Assembly (NCBI GenBank): GCA_000381565.1
Contig: KB906724.1
Location: 3,184,674 to 3,248,673 of the forward strand
Reading direction: 5' to 3'
Origin: Oxalobacteraceae bacterium AB_14
GTDB taxonomy: Bacteria; Pseudomonadota; Gammaproteobacteria; Burkholderiales; Burkholderiaceae_D
DNA length: 64,000 nucleotides
Shown here: positions 55,307-63,839 of the stretch, in pieces
Numbering within the stretch: position 1 is the stretch's first letter
Layout of the letters: each line of letters opens with the position of its first letter
Translations under genes and position numbers: made by a program
Notes under the pieces: generated by a model
Told to the model about the DNA's origin: nothing
The model's input: only the letters and a program-made list of their open reading frames with translations
Database searches by the model: none

Positions 55307-55361
55307 AATGTAGTTTTGAGCGACATGTCCAATTCTCGCAGCAGCGCCTGTAAAGGCTTTG

Positions 55362-55388
55362 ATCCTCGTACCGGCGAGGATTTTTTTT
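55362..55388 (+). terminator. Intrinsic terminator inside the ClC leader
   Basis: ATCCTCG (55362-55368) and CGAGGAT (55375-55381) form a perfect 7-bp stem around TACCGG, followed by eight T (55381-55388). It lies between the promoter and the ClC start, with no gene ending upstream on this strand, so it looks like an attenuator. A second small hairpin with a GUAA tetraloop, GCCT/AGGC, lies just upstream (about 55346-55357). Confidence 0.8.
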
Positions 55389-55403
55389 ACCTCCCCCTAT
55401 CTC

Positions 55404-56750
55404 ATGCTAATAAACAAGCACAACACCACCGCCGCATTCAACCGGGAATTCCGCAATTGGCGGATCTGGGCCACCCGCGCCCTGGTGGTGGCCGCCGCCG
55501 CCGCCGCCGGGCTGGCGGTGACGGGCTTCACCTGGCTGGGCGAACAGGCGCTGTCGCTGTTCATGCAGGGGTTCCACGTCAAACCTTGGCTGGCGCTGCT
55601 GTGGACCCCGCTGTGCACGGCCGCCATCGTCTGGATCACCCGGCGCCACTTCAGCGCCGCCGCCGGCTCGGGCATACCGCAGGTGATGGCGGCGCTGGAG
55701 CCGCTGGCGCCGCCGCAGGCGACCGGACGGCTGGTATCGTTCAAGCTCAGCCTGGCGAAGGTCGGGCTGACCACCTGGGGCTTGCTGGCCGGCCTGTCGC
55801 TCGGACGCGAGGGCCCCTCGGTGCAAGTGGCCGCCGGCATCATGCTGACGGTGCGCCGCTGGCTGCCGGAGCGCTCGTCGGTGAGCACCCACGGCCTGCT
55901 GGTGGCCGGCGGCGCGGCCGGCATCGCCGCGGCGTTCAACACGCCGCTGGCCGGGGTCATGTTCGCCATCGAGGAATTGTCGCGCACCCCGGAGCAGCGC
56001 AGCAGCGGCCTGCTGATGTCGGCCATCGTGCTGGCCGGCCTTATCGCGGTCTCGGTCTACGGCAACGCCACCTACTTCGGCATCATCCACACCAGCGGCA
56101 TCGACTTGTCGCTGCTGCTGCCCGGCGCGCTGGTCGCGCTGACCAGCGGCCTGGCCGGCGGGCTGTTCTCGCGCCTGCTGCAGGCCTCGCTGGGCGGCCA
56201 GGCCGGCGACGCGCTGTCGCGCCTGCGCCGTGCCTATCCGGTGCTGTTTGCCGGGCTGTGCGGCCTGCTGGTGGCAGTGATCGGCGTGGTCTCGGCCGGC
56301 GCCACCTTCGGCAGCGGCTACAGCCACACGCGCGACATGGTGGCCGGCCGCGAAGGCGTGCCGGCGCTGTTCCTGCTGCTGAAGTTCGTCGCAACCTGGC
56401 TTACCACCTGGTCGGGCGTGCCGGCCGGGATCTTCGCGCCCTCGCTGGCGATCGGCGCCGCGCTCGGCAACGATATCGCGCTGCTGCTGCATTCGCCGCA
56501 GGCGACCGCCCTGATCGCGCTGGGCATGGTCGGCTTCCTGGCCGCCGCCACCCAGGCGCCGCTGACCTCCTTCATCATCGTCATGGAAATGGTCGACGGC
56601 CACGCGATGGTGCTCAGCCTGATGGCCTGCGCGATGGTGGCGCGCACCGTCTCCCACGTGATCAGCGCGCCGCTGTACACCGTGCTGGCGCAACAACAGC
56701 TGGCCAACGCGACCGTCCCGGCGGCGCCCCCCGGCGACGGGCGCGTTTGA
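55404..56750 (+). CDS. ClC-family chloride/proton antiporter
   Basis: A 448-residue protein with the ClC selectivity motifs: GSGIP near residue 88, GREGP near 134 (gating glutamate) and GIFAP near 342. FAIEELSR, matching the internal proton-path glutamate region, is also present, so a transporter rather than a channel is likely. The serine in GSGIP favours chloride over fluoride. The ATG at 55404 has no ribosome site; a TTG at 55359 would be translated through the terminator stem and is less likely. It is divergent from the antiporter operon. Confidence 0.92.
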   Translation: MLINKHNTTAAFNREFRNWRIWATRALVVAAAAAAGLAVTGFTWLGEQALSLFMQGFHVKPWLALLWTPLCTAAIVWITRRHFSAAAGSGIPQVMAALEPLAPPQATGRLVSFKLSLAKVGLTTWGLLAGLSLGREGPSVQVAAGIMLTVRRWLPERSSVSTHGLLVAGGAAGIAAAFNTPLAGVMFAIEELSRTPEQRSSGLLMSAIVLAGLIAVSVYGNATYFGIIHTSGIDLSLLLPGALVALTSGLAGGLFSRLLQASLGGQAGDALSRLRRAYPVLFAGLCGLLVAVIGVVSAGATFGSGYSHTRDMVAGREGVPALFLLLKFVATWLTTWSGVPAGIFAPSLAIGAALGNDIALLLHSPQATALIALGMVGFLAAATQAPLTSFIIVMEMVDGHAMVLSLMACAMVARTVSHVISAPLYTVLAQQQLANATVPAAPPGDGRV

Positions 56751-56777
56751 GAAATGCCCACTATGTGCTAAAGTGCA

Positions 56778-56804
56778 ACTAGTGGACTGTTACAGTTCAC
56801 TAGT
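56778..56804. repeat. Hairpin next to the palindromic element
   Basis: ACTAGTGGACTG and CAGTTCACTAGT form a 12-bp stem with one G-U pair around TTA. No T-run follows. It shares the ACTAGTG motif with the ends of the element at 56803-56958. Confidence 0.6.
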
Positions 56805-56958
56805 GTCCTGAGTTGTAAATTCGTTGATGACAAATATGGCGAAATCGTTGCAAGCCAAGGAACAAAGCACAGCAAGGCCGAGGCCTTGCGAGCATTTGTG
56901 ACGCAGGATTGCGGCGATTATCGCCGTATTTATTCAACGAATTTGCAACTCGGGACAC
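56803..56958. mobile_element. 156-bp palindromic MITE-like element
   Basis: The ends are imperfect inverted repeats: GTGTCCTGAGTTGTAAATTC on the left and the complement of GTGTCCCGAGTTGCAAATTC on the right. The similarity continues inward through TCGTTGA and GGCGA to a perfect centre GCAAGGCC-GA-GGCCTTGC (56872-56889), so the whole element can fold on itself. It is flanked by TA on both sides (56801-56802, 56959-56960), as for elements that duplicate a TA target. No transposase is encoded. The remainder of 56751-57137 holds nothing else I can support. Confidence 0.75.
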
Positions 56959-57137
56959 TAGGGTGATCGCGCCAAGCGGCGCGACAGGAATGCGATGGTC
57001 GGGCCGCCACGCGGTCGAGTAGCGTCCATGCAGGCAAAACATCCTCTTCCCGCCGTCTCCTCGCTGATCGCTATTGCACGCCGTGCCCGTTACCGTGGCA
57101 GCGCTTGCGTGCCTGTTTCAATTGTGGAAAATAGAAC

Positions 57138-58418
57138 ATGCTCATATTGCTGATTGTCGTCTTCATCATCGCCTACGCCGCCATCGCGCTGGAACATCCG
57201 ATCGGCGTCAACAAGTCCGCCTCGGCCCTGGTCGGCGCCGGCCTGCTGTGGACCATCTACGCCCTGGGCGTCGATGAACCGCGCCTGGTCGGGGAAAGAC
57301 TCGACGAGACGGTGGCCGCCACCGCCCAGATCGTCTTCTTCCTGATGGGCGCCATGGCCATCGTCGAGGTGGTCGACTCCCACAACGGCTTCGAAGTGAT
57401 TACCTCGCGCATCAAGACCACCAGGCTGACGTCGCTGATGTGGCTGGTCGGCCTGGTGACCTTCTTCCTCAGCGCCGTCCTCGACAACCTGACCACCACC
57501 ATCGTCATGATTTCCCTGTCGAAGAAGCTGCTCGACCAGGCCGAAGACCGGCTCTACTTCGCCGGCATGATCGTGCTGGCGGCCAACGCGGGCGGCGCCT
57601 GGTCGCCGATCGGCGACGTCACCACCACCATGCTGTGGATCGGCGGCCAGGTGTCGAGCACCGGCATCGTCCGCTCGCTGCTGATGCCGTCGCTGGTGAA
57701 TCTGCTCGTGCCGCTGGCGATCTCGGCTTTTGTGCTGCGCGGCCGCAGCTTCGCGCCGCCGGCGCCCAACGCCGGCCAGGCGCGCGCGACGAGCGCGTCG
57801 GACCAGGCGCTGATGCTGACGCTGGGTATCGGCATCCTGGTGGCCGTGCCGCTGTTCAAGACGATGACGCACCTGCCGCCCTTCATGGGCATCCTGTTCG
57901 GCCTCGGCCTGCTGTGGCTGGTGGGCGAACTGATACACCGGAACAAGGATGTCGCCCAGAAGGAAGCCTTGTCGCTGACCAGCGCGCTGCAGCGGATCGA
58001 CATGGGCGCCATCGTCTTCTTCATCGGCATCCTGCTGGCGGTGGCCACGCTGGAACACACCCATATCCTGAAGTCGCTCGCCGAATGGCTGGACCGCGCG
58101 GTCGGCCGCCAGGAAGTCATCGTCGTCCTGCTGGGCTTGCTGAGCGCGATCGTCGACAACGTCCCGCTGGTGGCCGCCTCGATGGGCATGTACAGCACCG
58201 CGCAGTTCCCGATGGACCACCTGTTGTGGCATTTCATTGCCTATTGCGCAGGCACCGGCGGCTCGATGCTGATTATCGGCTCGGCGGCCGGGGTCGCCGC
58301 GATGAGCCTGGAAAAGATCCAGTTCATCTGGTACCTGCGCAAGATCAGCGGACTTGCCTTGATCGGCTATCTGGCCGGCGCCGCCGCCTATCTGGCGCAG
58401 TACAGCATGTTGCATTGA
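57138..58418 (+). CDS. nhaD: Sodium/proton antiporter, NhaD type
   Basis: A 426-residue membrane protein with about 12 hydrophobic segments. MLILLIVVFIIAYAAIALEHPIGVNKSASAL and LSAVLDNLTTTIVMISLSKKLL match NhaD, as do AANAGGAWSPIGDVTTTMLWIGG and IVDNVPLVAASMGMY, the two conserved polar re-entrant regions. It would expel Na+ or Li+ in exchange for protons at alkaline pH. It follows the palindromic element, which may influence its promoter. The ribosome site is weak (GTGGAAAATAG). Confidence 0.92.
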   Translation: MLILLIVVFIIAYAAIALEHPIGVNKSASALVGAGLLWTIYALGVDEPRLVGERLDETVAATAQIVFFLMGAMAIVEVVDSHNGFEVITSRIKTTRLTSLMWLVGLVTFFLSAVLDNLTTTIVMISLSKKLLDQAEDRLYFAGMIVLAANAGGAWSPIGDVTTTMLWIGGQVSSTGIVRSLLMPSLVNLLVPLAISAFVLRGRSFAPPAPNAGQARATSASDQALMLTLGIGILVAVPLFKTMTHLPPFMGILFGLGLLWLVGELIHRNKDVAQKEALSLTSALQRIDMGAIVFFIGILLAVATLEHTHILKSLAEWLDRAVGRQEVIVVLLGLLSAIVDNVPLVAASMGMYSTAQFPMDHLLWHFIAYCAGTGGSMLIIGSAAGVAAMSLEKIQFIWYLRKISGLALIGYLAGAAAYLAQYSMLH

Positions 58419-58548
58419 ACGTCCGCCACAAACTCAGCAATACGCCCAACTGGACCCATTGCAGCTGCTGGTCGCGCTGCTGAGCGCGCTGTCCAGCGCG
58501 CGCCCGATTGGGCAAGCCTCAGGCCGCGGCGTGCCCGTTGTTGCGGTT

Positions 58549-58809
58549 GTGGCGGCCCACGGCGCGCTTCAGAGCAACAGTTCCGAGGTCGTGCGCGCCA
58601 CCCTGCTCGACGGCATGGGCATCGCCTACGCGCCCAGCTGGATGGCGAGCGCTGAACTCGAAAACGGGCAGGTGCGGTCGTTGTTGCCGCAGTGGTCGAT
58701 CGCCCCTTTGCCCATCAACCTCGTCTGGCCCGGCCACCGCCAGCGCGCCGCCAAGGTGATCGCCTTTGCCGACATGCTGTCCCATTGCCTCGGTGAGCGC
58801 ACGAAATAG
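58549..58809 (+). pseudogene. 3' fragment of a LysR-family regulator gene
   Basis: About 85 residues match the end of LysR effector domains: HGALQSNSSEVVRATLLDGMGIAYAPSWM, then LPINLVWPGHRQRAAKVIAFADML. The DNA-binding half and the first part of the effector domain are missing. The rest of 58419-58927 holds no gene. Confidence 0.75.
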
Positions 58810-58927
58810 CGACGCTTGTATGGCTGTTTGCCGCAAGACTGAATTGTGCTGCGTGACGGTATTTCCCGATTTAAAAGTTTGCTATTGTCCAGTTGAGCAG
58901 TGCCGCTGCCCCTTTCTGGAATCCCTT

Positions 58928-59851
58928 ATGCAAAAATTGAAATCGAGCATGTTGCTGCGCCCATGCGCGCGCGCCATCCTGGCGGCGAGCCTTTGGCTGA
59001 GTGCCTCACTGGCAGTGCCACCGGCACTGGCCGCGGAAACGCCCCCGCCGCAAACGCATATATTGCCATCCATGTTACACAAAGGCTTTGTCTACCTCAA
59101 GGTCTCGGTCAACCAGCTGCCGGAGGCCTGGATGATACTCGACAGCGGCACCACCGAGTCGATCGTCGACCAGGCCTACGCCGAGCAGATCGGACTGACG
59201 CTCACGCCGAGCCCGGTCCCACAAGCGACCTTCGGCGCCACCCAGCCGCAAAACTACAATACCGACACAGTGCGCCTGCGCGTCGGACAGGAAGCGGAAG
59301 CGGTGGTGGCGTTTGAGTCGATCGCCTTGGGCATGACGGGTCCGGACGGCGCGCCGGCCGCGGGCATGCTGGGCCGCACCTACCTGGAAGGCAAGGCCAT
59401 CGTCATCGACTATCCGCACGCACTGGTCTACCTGGAAACGCTGCCGCAGCCGGCAGATCCGCGCGACGTGCCCATGTCGCTCACGACAGGGATACCCGTC
59501 ATTGCGCTCAACATCGGTGGCAAGACGGTGCCTGCCCTGATCGACACCGGCGGCACCTATGACATGATCATTACACCGGCCACGGCAAGGGAGCTCGGCA
59601 TCGAAAAGCTGATGGCCGAAGCAAAGCCGGCGCAGACCATGGGCCATGGCGGCGCACAAGCGATAGTCGTTGGCGAGGCGCCGGAGTTTACGGTCGGCGC
59701 GCTGACGGTGCGGGATCAACGCGCCGCCTACACCGACTTCGGCACCGCCACCGACAGCGTCGGCGCCGGCGTTTCGCTCGGTATCGGTTTCCTGAAGAAA
59801 TATAAGATCACGCTGAACTACGTCGCCCAGACGGTGCGCTTCGAACGCTGA
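58928..59851 (+). CDS. Secreted retropepsin-like aspartic protease
   Basis: A 307-residue protein. A signal peptide (about residues 1-36, ending ALAAE) is followed by two aspartic-protease half-sites: AWMILDSGTTESIV near residue 75 and PALIDTGGTYDMI near 210. The second half also has LGIGFLKKYKITLNY near the C-terminus. Two active sites in one chain suggest a pepsin-like internal dimer of retropepsin units. Its target is unknown; periplasmic peptidase activity is inferred. It is flanked by gene remnants. Confidence 0.8.
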   Translation: MQKLKSSMLLRPCARAILAASLWLSASLAVPPALAAETPPPQTHILPSMLHKGFVYLKVSVNQLPEAWMILDSGTTESIVDQAYAEQIGLTLTPSPVPQATFGATQPQNYNTDTVRLRVGQEAEAVVAFESIALGMTGPDGAPAAGMLGRTYLEGKAIVIDYPHALVYLETLPQPADPRDVPMSLTTGIPVIALNIGGKTVPALIDTGGTYDMIITPATARELGIEKLMAEAKPAQTMGHGGAQAIVVGEAPEFTVGALTVRDQRAAYTDFGTATDSVGAGVSLGIGFLKKYKITLNYVAQTVRFER

Positions 59852-59857
59852 GCCGTC

Positions 59858-59959
59858 CGGCTGAACATCCTGACCAACTACGTCAACAATGTCGCCCGCA
59901 CCACGCCGGACTTCCCCGCAGCCGGTCCGAAGCGCGCCGAACAAGCCGGCGGCGGCTGA
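59858..59959 (+). pseudogene. 3' remnant of a carboxymuconolactone-decarboxylase-like gene
   Basis: Thirty-four codons reading RLNILTNYVNNVARTTPDFPAAG resemble the conserved C-terminus of AhpD/CMD-family proteins (LN..TNY.N..A.T..DFP). There is no start codon or upstream coding part, and the protease gene ends six bases earlier. Confidence 0.45.
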
Positions 59960-60045
59960 CGGCAAGCGCGGTAAGCGCTTCAAGGCGGACCACCGCCGCC
60001 CACCGGCACAAAAGGCGCCGGCAAGCCGGCGCCCCAGTCCGCAAT

Positions 60046-60843
60046 TTACTGCGTACGCTTGATGGACAGGATCGCCACCGGATTGTCCCAACGCTGCTGC
60101 TGGGTTAGAGCCGAGTCCGGCAATCCGCCGTCCACGCTGACGATGCCGGGGTGAACGTGGACTGTATTGACCACGTCGTCGCGGGTGGCGTTGAAGCCCT
60201 CGCGCTTTCCGCCGCTGTTCGCGGTCGCCGGTCCCGGCACGCCGTCGGCGGTTTCACCGTTGCGTTCGGTTCCCGCGTCATAGGCGATCAGCCGCGTGTC
60301 GACGGTCGCACCCACCGCCAGCGTCGCGATGGATTGAGCATTGATCGCGGCGAAGCCATCGTTGGTATTGCCCAGCATGCTGGCCATCGAGACCTGCAGC
60401 GCGGGCAGCGCCGTCAACGGCACCGTCAGGGTGACCATGGACTTGTTGCCCGCCCCCGGCACCAGCGGCCCAGTGGAAGCGGCCGCCGCGGCAAATACGG
60501 ATTTCGAGTCATTCGCCTGCGCCAGCAACTGCGTGCCATCGCCCGCCTCGGCCAGGTGTTCCAGCGCGACGCTCGCCGCCTCGCCCACCTTGAAGAGCGA
60601 ATAGGCGTCGCCGTGGGCCACCACCACCATCGGCGACAGCGGTTGCCCAGCCGTGAGATTGACCAGCGTGACTTCATACGTTGCCGTGGTGGGCGCGGGT
60701 GGTGGCGGCGGCGGCGTACTGGCGACCGGCGCGTCGGAGCCGCTGCAGCCGGCCAGCAGCAGCGCGCCGCCCAGCGCCGTCAACTGCAGTCCGGCGCGCA
60801 GCCGCCGGGAAAGACGGCGGCCAACAAGTTGAGGAGTATGCAT
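60046..60843 (-). CDS. Spondin-domain lipoprotein
   Basis: A 265-residue protein. A lipobox (LLLAGCSGSD, Cys near 33) is followed by a Spondin_N-like domain (YEVTLVNLTAGQPLSPMVVVAH at the start; TVDTRLIAYDAGTERNGETADGVPGP; VHVHPGIVSVDG near the end). Bacterial members are secreted and of unknown function; eukaryotic relatives bind matrix components. The start follows GGGGACGCC. It lies nine bases after a paralogue, so they form an operon. Confidence 0.85.
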   Translation of the reverse strand: MHTPQLVGRRLSRRLRAGLQLTALGGALLLAGCSGSDAPVASTPPPPPPAPTTATYEVTLVNLTAGQPLSPMVVVAHGDAYSLFKVGEAASVALEHLAEAGDGTQLLAQANDSKSVFAAAAASTGPLVPGAGNKSMVTLTVPLTALPALQVSMASMLGNTNDGFAAINAQSIATLAVGATVDTRLIAYDAGTERNGETADGVPGPATANSGGKREGFNATRDDVVNTVHVHPGIVSVDGGLPDSALTQQQRWDNPVAILSIKRTQ

Positions 60844-60852
60844 GGCGTCCCC

Positions 60853-61599
60853 TTATTTGACCGTCAGCACAACGCGGGCCACCGGATTGAGCCAGCGATA
60901 GACCGTATTGTCCAGCGCGCTGACGCCGCCCGGCGCGCTGCCCACGATGCCGCGATGAATATGGACAAAGCCCTCCTTGGTGGCGTTGGCAAAGCCGCTG
61001 GCGCTCGGGTTGATGGTGGCGGCCAGCTTGCCGCTGGCGTCGTTCAGGAACGCCGGGAAGATCATGCCCGGCTGGTTGATGCCGCCGGCGGCGGCCTTCT
61101 TCTCATCGTTCGCTTCGGTGCCGGCATCGTAGGCGCTGACGTTATAGGTATAGGTGCCCGGCGCCGTCGGGATATCGATCGCGTTCAGGGCCACAAAGCC
61201 GTCGTTGGTCGGCACCAGCATCGCCAGGATCGTCAACTGGGTGTTGGCGGTGCCGGCGCCACCGGTAAAGCTGGCGCTGGTGACGGTGCCGCCGGGTTTC
61301 AGCGGACCACCGTTGGGATCGACGATCTTGCTCGATGCCGCCGGCAGCGTCGCTTGTATGCCCGTGGTATCGCCGGCTTCGGCAACGCTCTGGATTTCCA
61401 CGCTGGCCATCGTGCCTTCAGTGAAGCTCTTGAAGCCGGCGGGATGGGCGCTGATCAACAGCGGCGTGAACCAGGTGCCGCGGGTCAGATTGGTCACGCT
61501 GACGGTCATGCTGGCCGCGAACACCGATCCCGACCCCATCGCCAGGACAGCCGCCGCGATCAGGCCGCGTAGCGGTCCGGCGCTTGATTTTGCATTCAT
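60853..61599 (-). CDS. Spondin-domain secreted protein
   Basis: A 248-residue protein with a cleavable signal peptide (LRGLIAAAVLAMGSGSVFAAS) and a Spondin_N-like domain: MTVSVTNLTRGTWFTPLLISAHPAG, YTYNVSAYDAGTEANDEKKAA and EGFVHIHRGIVG, then NPVARVVLTVK. It is a paralogue of the next gene downstream but without a lipobox, so one is free and one membrane-anchored. The start at 61599 was chosen because GGGA precedes it; another ATG is five codons upstream. Confidence 0.85.
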   Translation of the reverse strand: MNAKSSAGPLRGLIAAAVLAMGSGSVFAASMTVSVTNLTRGTWFTPLLISAHPAGFKSFTEGTMASVEIQSVAEAGDTTGIQATLPAASSKIVDPNGGPLKPGGTVTSASFTGGAGTANTQLTILAMLVPTNDGFVALNAIDIPTAPGTYTYNVSAYDAGTEANDEKKAAAGGINQPGMIFPAFLNDASGKLAATINPSASGFANATKEGFVHIHRGIVGSAPGGVSALDNTVYRWLNPVARVVLTVK

Positions 61600-61880
61600 T
61601 TCATTCCCATTCATTAAAGGTGGTTGGAGTGCGCCTGCCCTGAAGCCGACAGCGACGTCGATTCCATGAGGCTGCATCTTGGTCGCCGCCCTGGCCGCGA
61701 ACCTTACACAAATAATTAAATGCCGGGAATCCAGCCCGTCACCGTTGCCGAAACGCCGCGGCCTGGTCGGCGCCCCTGCCCGACTGCGCCAAAAAAAAAG
61801 CAAGCCAAGATTGCCGCGCCTGTTAAGGTTTAACCTTCAGCAAGTCCCGTCGCACTACTTTGCATAACCCCGGAGCACGC

Positions 61881-62783
61881 ATGGATCGTCTATATCTGAT
61901 GGAAGTATTTGTCGCCGTGACGGAAGAGAGCAGCTTCGCCGGCGCCGCGCGCCGCCTGGGCGCCTCCCCGCCTGCCGTGACCCGGGCGGTGGCCGCGCTC
62001 GAAGAACACCTCGGCGTGAAACTGCTCAACCGCACCACCCGCCACGTGCGCGTCACGGAGGCGGGGCAACGCTACTTCGACGACGCGCGCCGCATCATCG
62101 CGGACGCGGATGCGGCCGATGAAAGCGTCGCCGGAGCGAATGGCATGCCACGCGGCATGCTGGCGGTCACCGCCCCTGTCCTGTTCGGAAAGATGTTCGT
62201 CTTACCCGGCATAACCGACTATCTGCGCCAGTACCCGGACATGGAAGTGACGGCGACCTTTCTCGATCGCGTGGTCAATCTGCTCGAAGAGGGATACGAC
62301 GTCGGCGTCCGGATAGGCGAACTGCCCGACTCGGGCATGCGTGCGCTGCGCGTCGGCGAAGTCTATCCGGTCGTTTGCGCGGCACCGCAGTATCTGGCCG
62401 CGCACGGCACCCCGGCGACACCCGATGCGCTCCATGAGCACACGGTGGTTTCGGCGATCGCGGTGACGCCATTGGTGGAGTGGAAGTTCACCGACCAGCA
62501 GCGGCGCCTGGCGATACGCGTGCGTCCGCGCCTGACGATCAGTTCCAACGATTGCGCCATCGACGCGGCGCGTTCGGGCTTTGGCCTGACACGGGTGATG
62601 TCCTATCAGGCGGCGCCCTACCTCGCCAGCGGCGAGCTGGTCGAAGTCCTGCCGGCGTTTCGTCCCGCCACGCTGCCGGTGCACGTGCTGCACCGTGAAG
62701 GGCGCTATGCGTCGGCGAAAGTCCGGACCTTCGTGGATTTGATCGCCGCGCGCCTGCGCAAAGAGATCGCGTCCGCCCCATGA
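61881..62783 (+). CDS. LysR-family transcription regulator
   Basis: A 300-residue regulator. The DNA-binding part is at residues 1-60 (MEVFVAVTEESSFAGAARRLGASPPAVTRAVAALEEHLGVKLLNRTTR), followed by the periplasmic-binding-like effector domain (LPGITDYLRQYPDMEV, GYDVGVRIGELPDSGMRALRVGEVYPVVCAAPQYL). The subgroup resembles the many paralogues that regulate divergent oxidoreductase or efflux genes. It is convergent with the broken porin gene and divergent from the spondin pair. The start follows CGGAGC. Confidence 0.93.
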   Translation: MDRLYLMEVFVAVTEESSFAGAARRLGASPPAVTRAVAALEEHLGVKLLNRTTRHVRVTEAGQRYFDDARRIIADADAADESVAGANGMPRGMLAVTAPVLFGKMFVLPGITDYLRQYPDMEVTATFLDRVVNLLEEGYDVGVRIGELPDSGMRALRVGEVYPVVCAAPQYLAAHGTPATPDALHEHTVVSAIAVTPLVEWKFTDQQRRLAIRVRPRLTISSNDCAIDAARSGFGLTRVMSYQAAPYLASGELVEVLPAFRPATLPVHVLHREGRYASAKVRTFVDLIAARLRKEIASAP

Positions 62784-62832
62784 AATGAGAGGGGGCGATA
62801 TCGGCCCATGGGAGGCGGACGGCGGCGCCCGC

Positions 62833-63839
62833 TTAAAACCGCCATCGGACCGATGCGGCCAGGCTGCGCTCGATCTGCCGCCGCGCATCAACTGCGCCCG
62901 CGCTTCCCAGCCGTGGCCCGGCCGCAGCACCATGCTCGCATGATCGAAGCGCGTGCGCCATCCATACTGGCCGTGCCTGACTCTCAACGGATCGGCACGG
63001 ATGTCATAGCGCAGCCATGCGAGCTCGGCCACCCCGCCGTAGCGGTAGTTCGCTCCGATGTAGTAGCCGGCGCGGCCATCGATCTCACGGAACGGATGAA
63101 GGACACGATCTTGCTTCGGGATCGGGCCGTCAGCACGGTACACCGGCAAATCGGGCAGGCGCACGGCTGCATCGCGTCCGGCGGTCCAGTCCCCCACCGA
63201 CCAGCCACGCCAGGCCAGCAAAGTACCGGTGGGATCGTTGCCTTGAAAGATGGCGAAGGTGATGCCGTAGTCGTGCGGCGAGCGCTCATAGCGTCCGCTA
63301 TGGGTTAGTTGCGCTTCGATCCCGTTGGTGCGCAACTCTTCGCCGATCCAACTATTGATCGCAGAGCGGGAGATGGTGCGTGCCGGGGTCCACGCCATGC
63401 CGCCGTAGTCGATTTCGACACTGCTGGGCGGGAAGAAGAAGCCGGCCTTGGGGCGCCATTTCCAGGCGCTGGTCGGCACCGGACGCCATTCGATCCATGC
63501 TTCGCGCACATCCACCACGCCGGCCTGCCGGTCGCTCGCGCTCAGCGTGGCGAGCGCGGACAACTCGGCAGACAGATCGAATTCCCCCCGCACGACCGCC
63601 TGGCCGACACTCAGGCCCGGTCCGCTAGCGTCGTAGCGCGACTTGCCCGAGCCGCCCCGGGTCCAACTGCCTGCGGTGTCCGCCGAGACCGCCCGCAAAT
63701 CGACCAGGCCGTGCCATTCGTCGGCGTGCGCGCCGCCACACACCGCAAACAGGGCCGCAGTCGACACCGCGATCTGGCGCCCGCCGTTGCCAGCCGTCGC
63801 CGACACCCGCATCAACACCCGACTAAGTCGTCTGAACAC
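62833..63839 (-). pseudogene. Broken outer-membrane porin-like gene
   Basis: The minus strand from GTG 63839 (GGAGG ten bases upstream) encodes a signal peptide (ALFAVCGGAHA) and a beta-barrel-type protein (DLRAVSADTAGSW, WRPKAGFFFPPSSVEIDYGGMAWTP, GITFAIFQGNDPTGTLLAWRGW, YIGANYRYGGVAELAWLRYDIRADP). Near 62880, after EARAQLMRGG, the frame breaks: the typical barrel terminus QIERSLAASVRWRF with its stop lies in another frame (62833-62876). About 90 residues usually found between these parts appear to be missing. A deletion with a frameshift is the likely cause. Read unbroken, the first frame would run on into the antisense of the LysR gene. The remaining bases to 64000 hold no feature I can support. 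Confidence 0.6.

Larger units (their letters stand above)
55269..55309. promoter_or_regulatory. Two related palindromes, operator candidate for divergent genes
   Basis: ATTTGACAAAT (55269-55279) and ATTTGTACAAAT (55298-55309) are near-identical palindromes about 29 bases apart. They overlap the -35 or -10 elements of both divergent promoters, so one regulator could control both genes. Confidence 0.6.

Noticed and set aside
55310..55388. Fluoride (crcB) riboswitch before the ClC gene
   Set aside because: Length, promoter and terminator placement fit, but the conserved GAUG-type loop and the pseudoknot to the 3' strand cannot be drawn, and the protein has GSGIP rather than the motif of fluoride-type ClC proteins.
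56800..57042. 80-residue minus-strand frame across the palindromic element
   Set aside because: It follows the inverted repeat sequence and lacks a ribosome site and any coding pattern.
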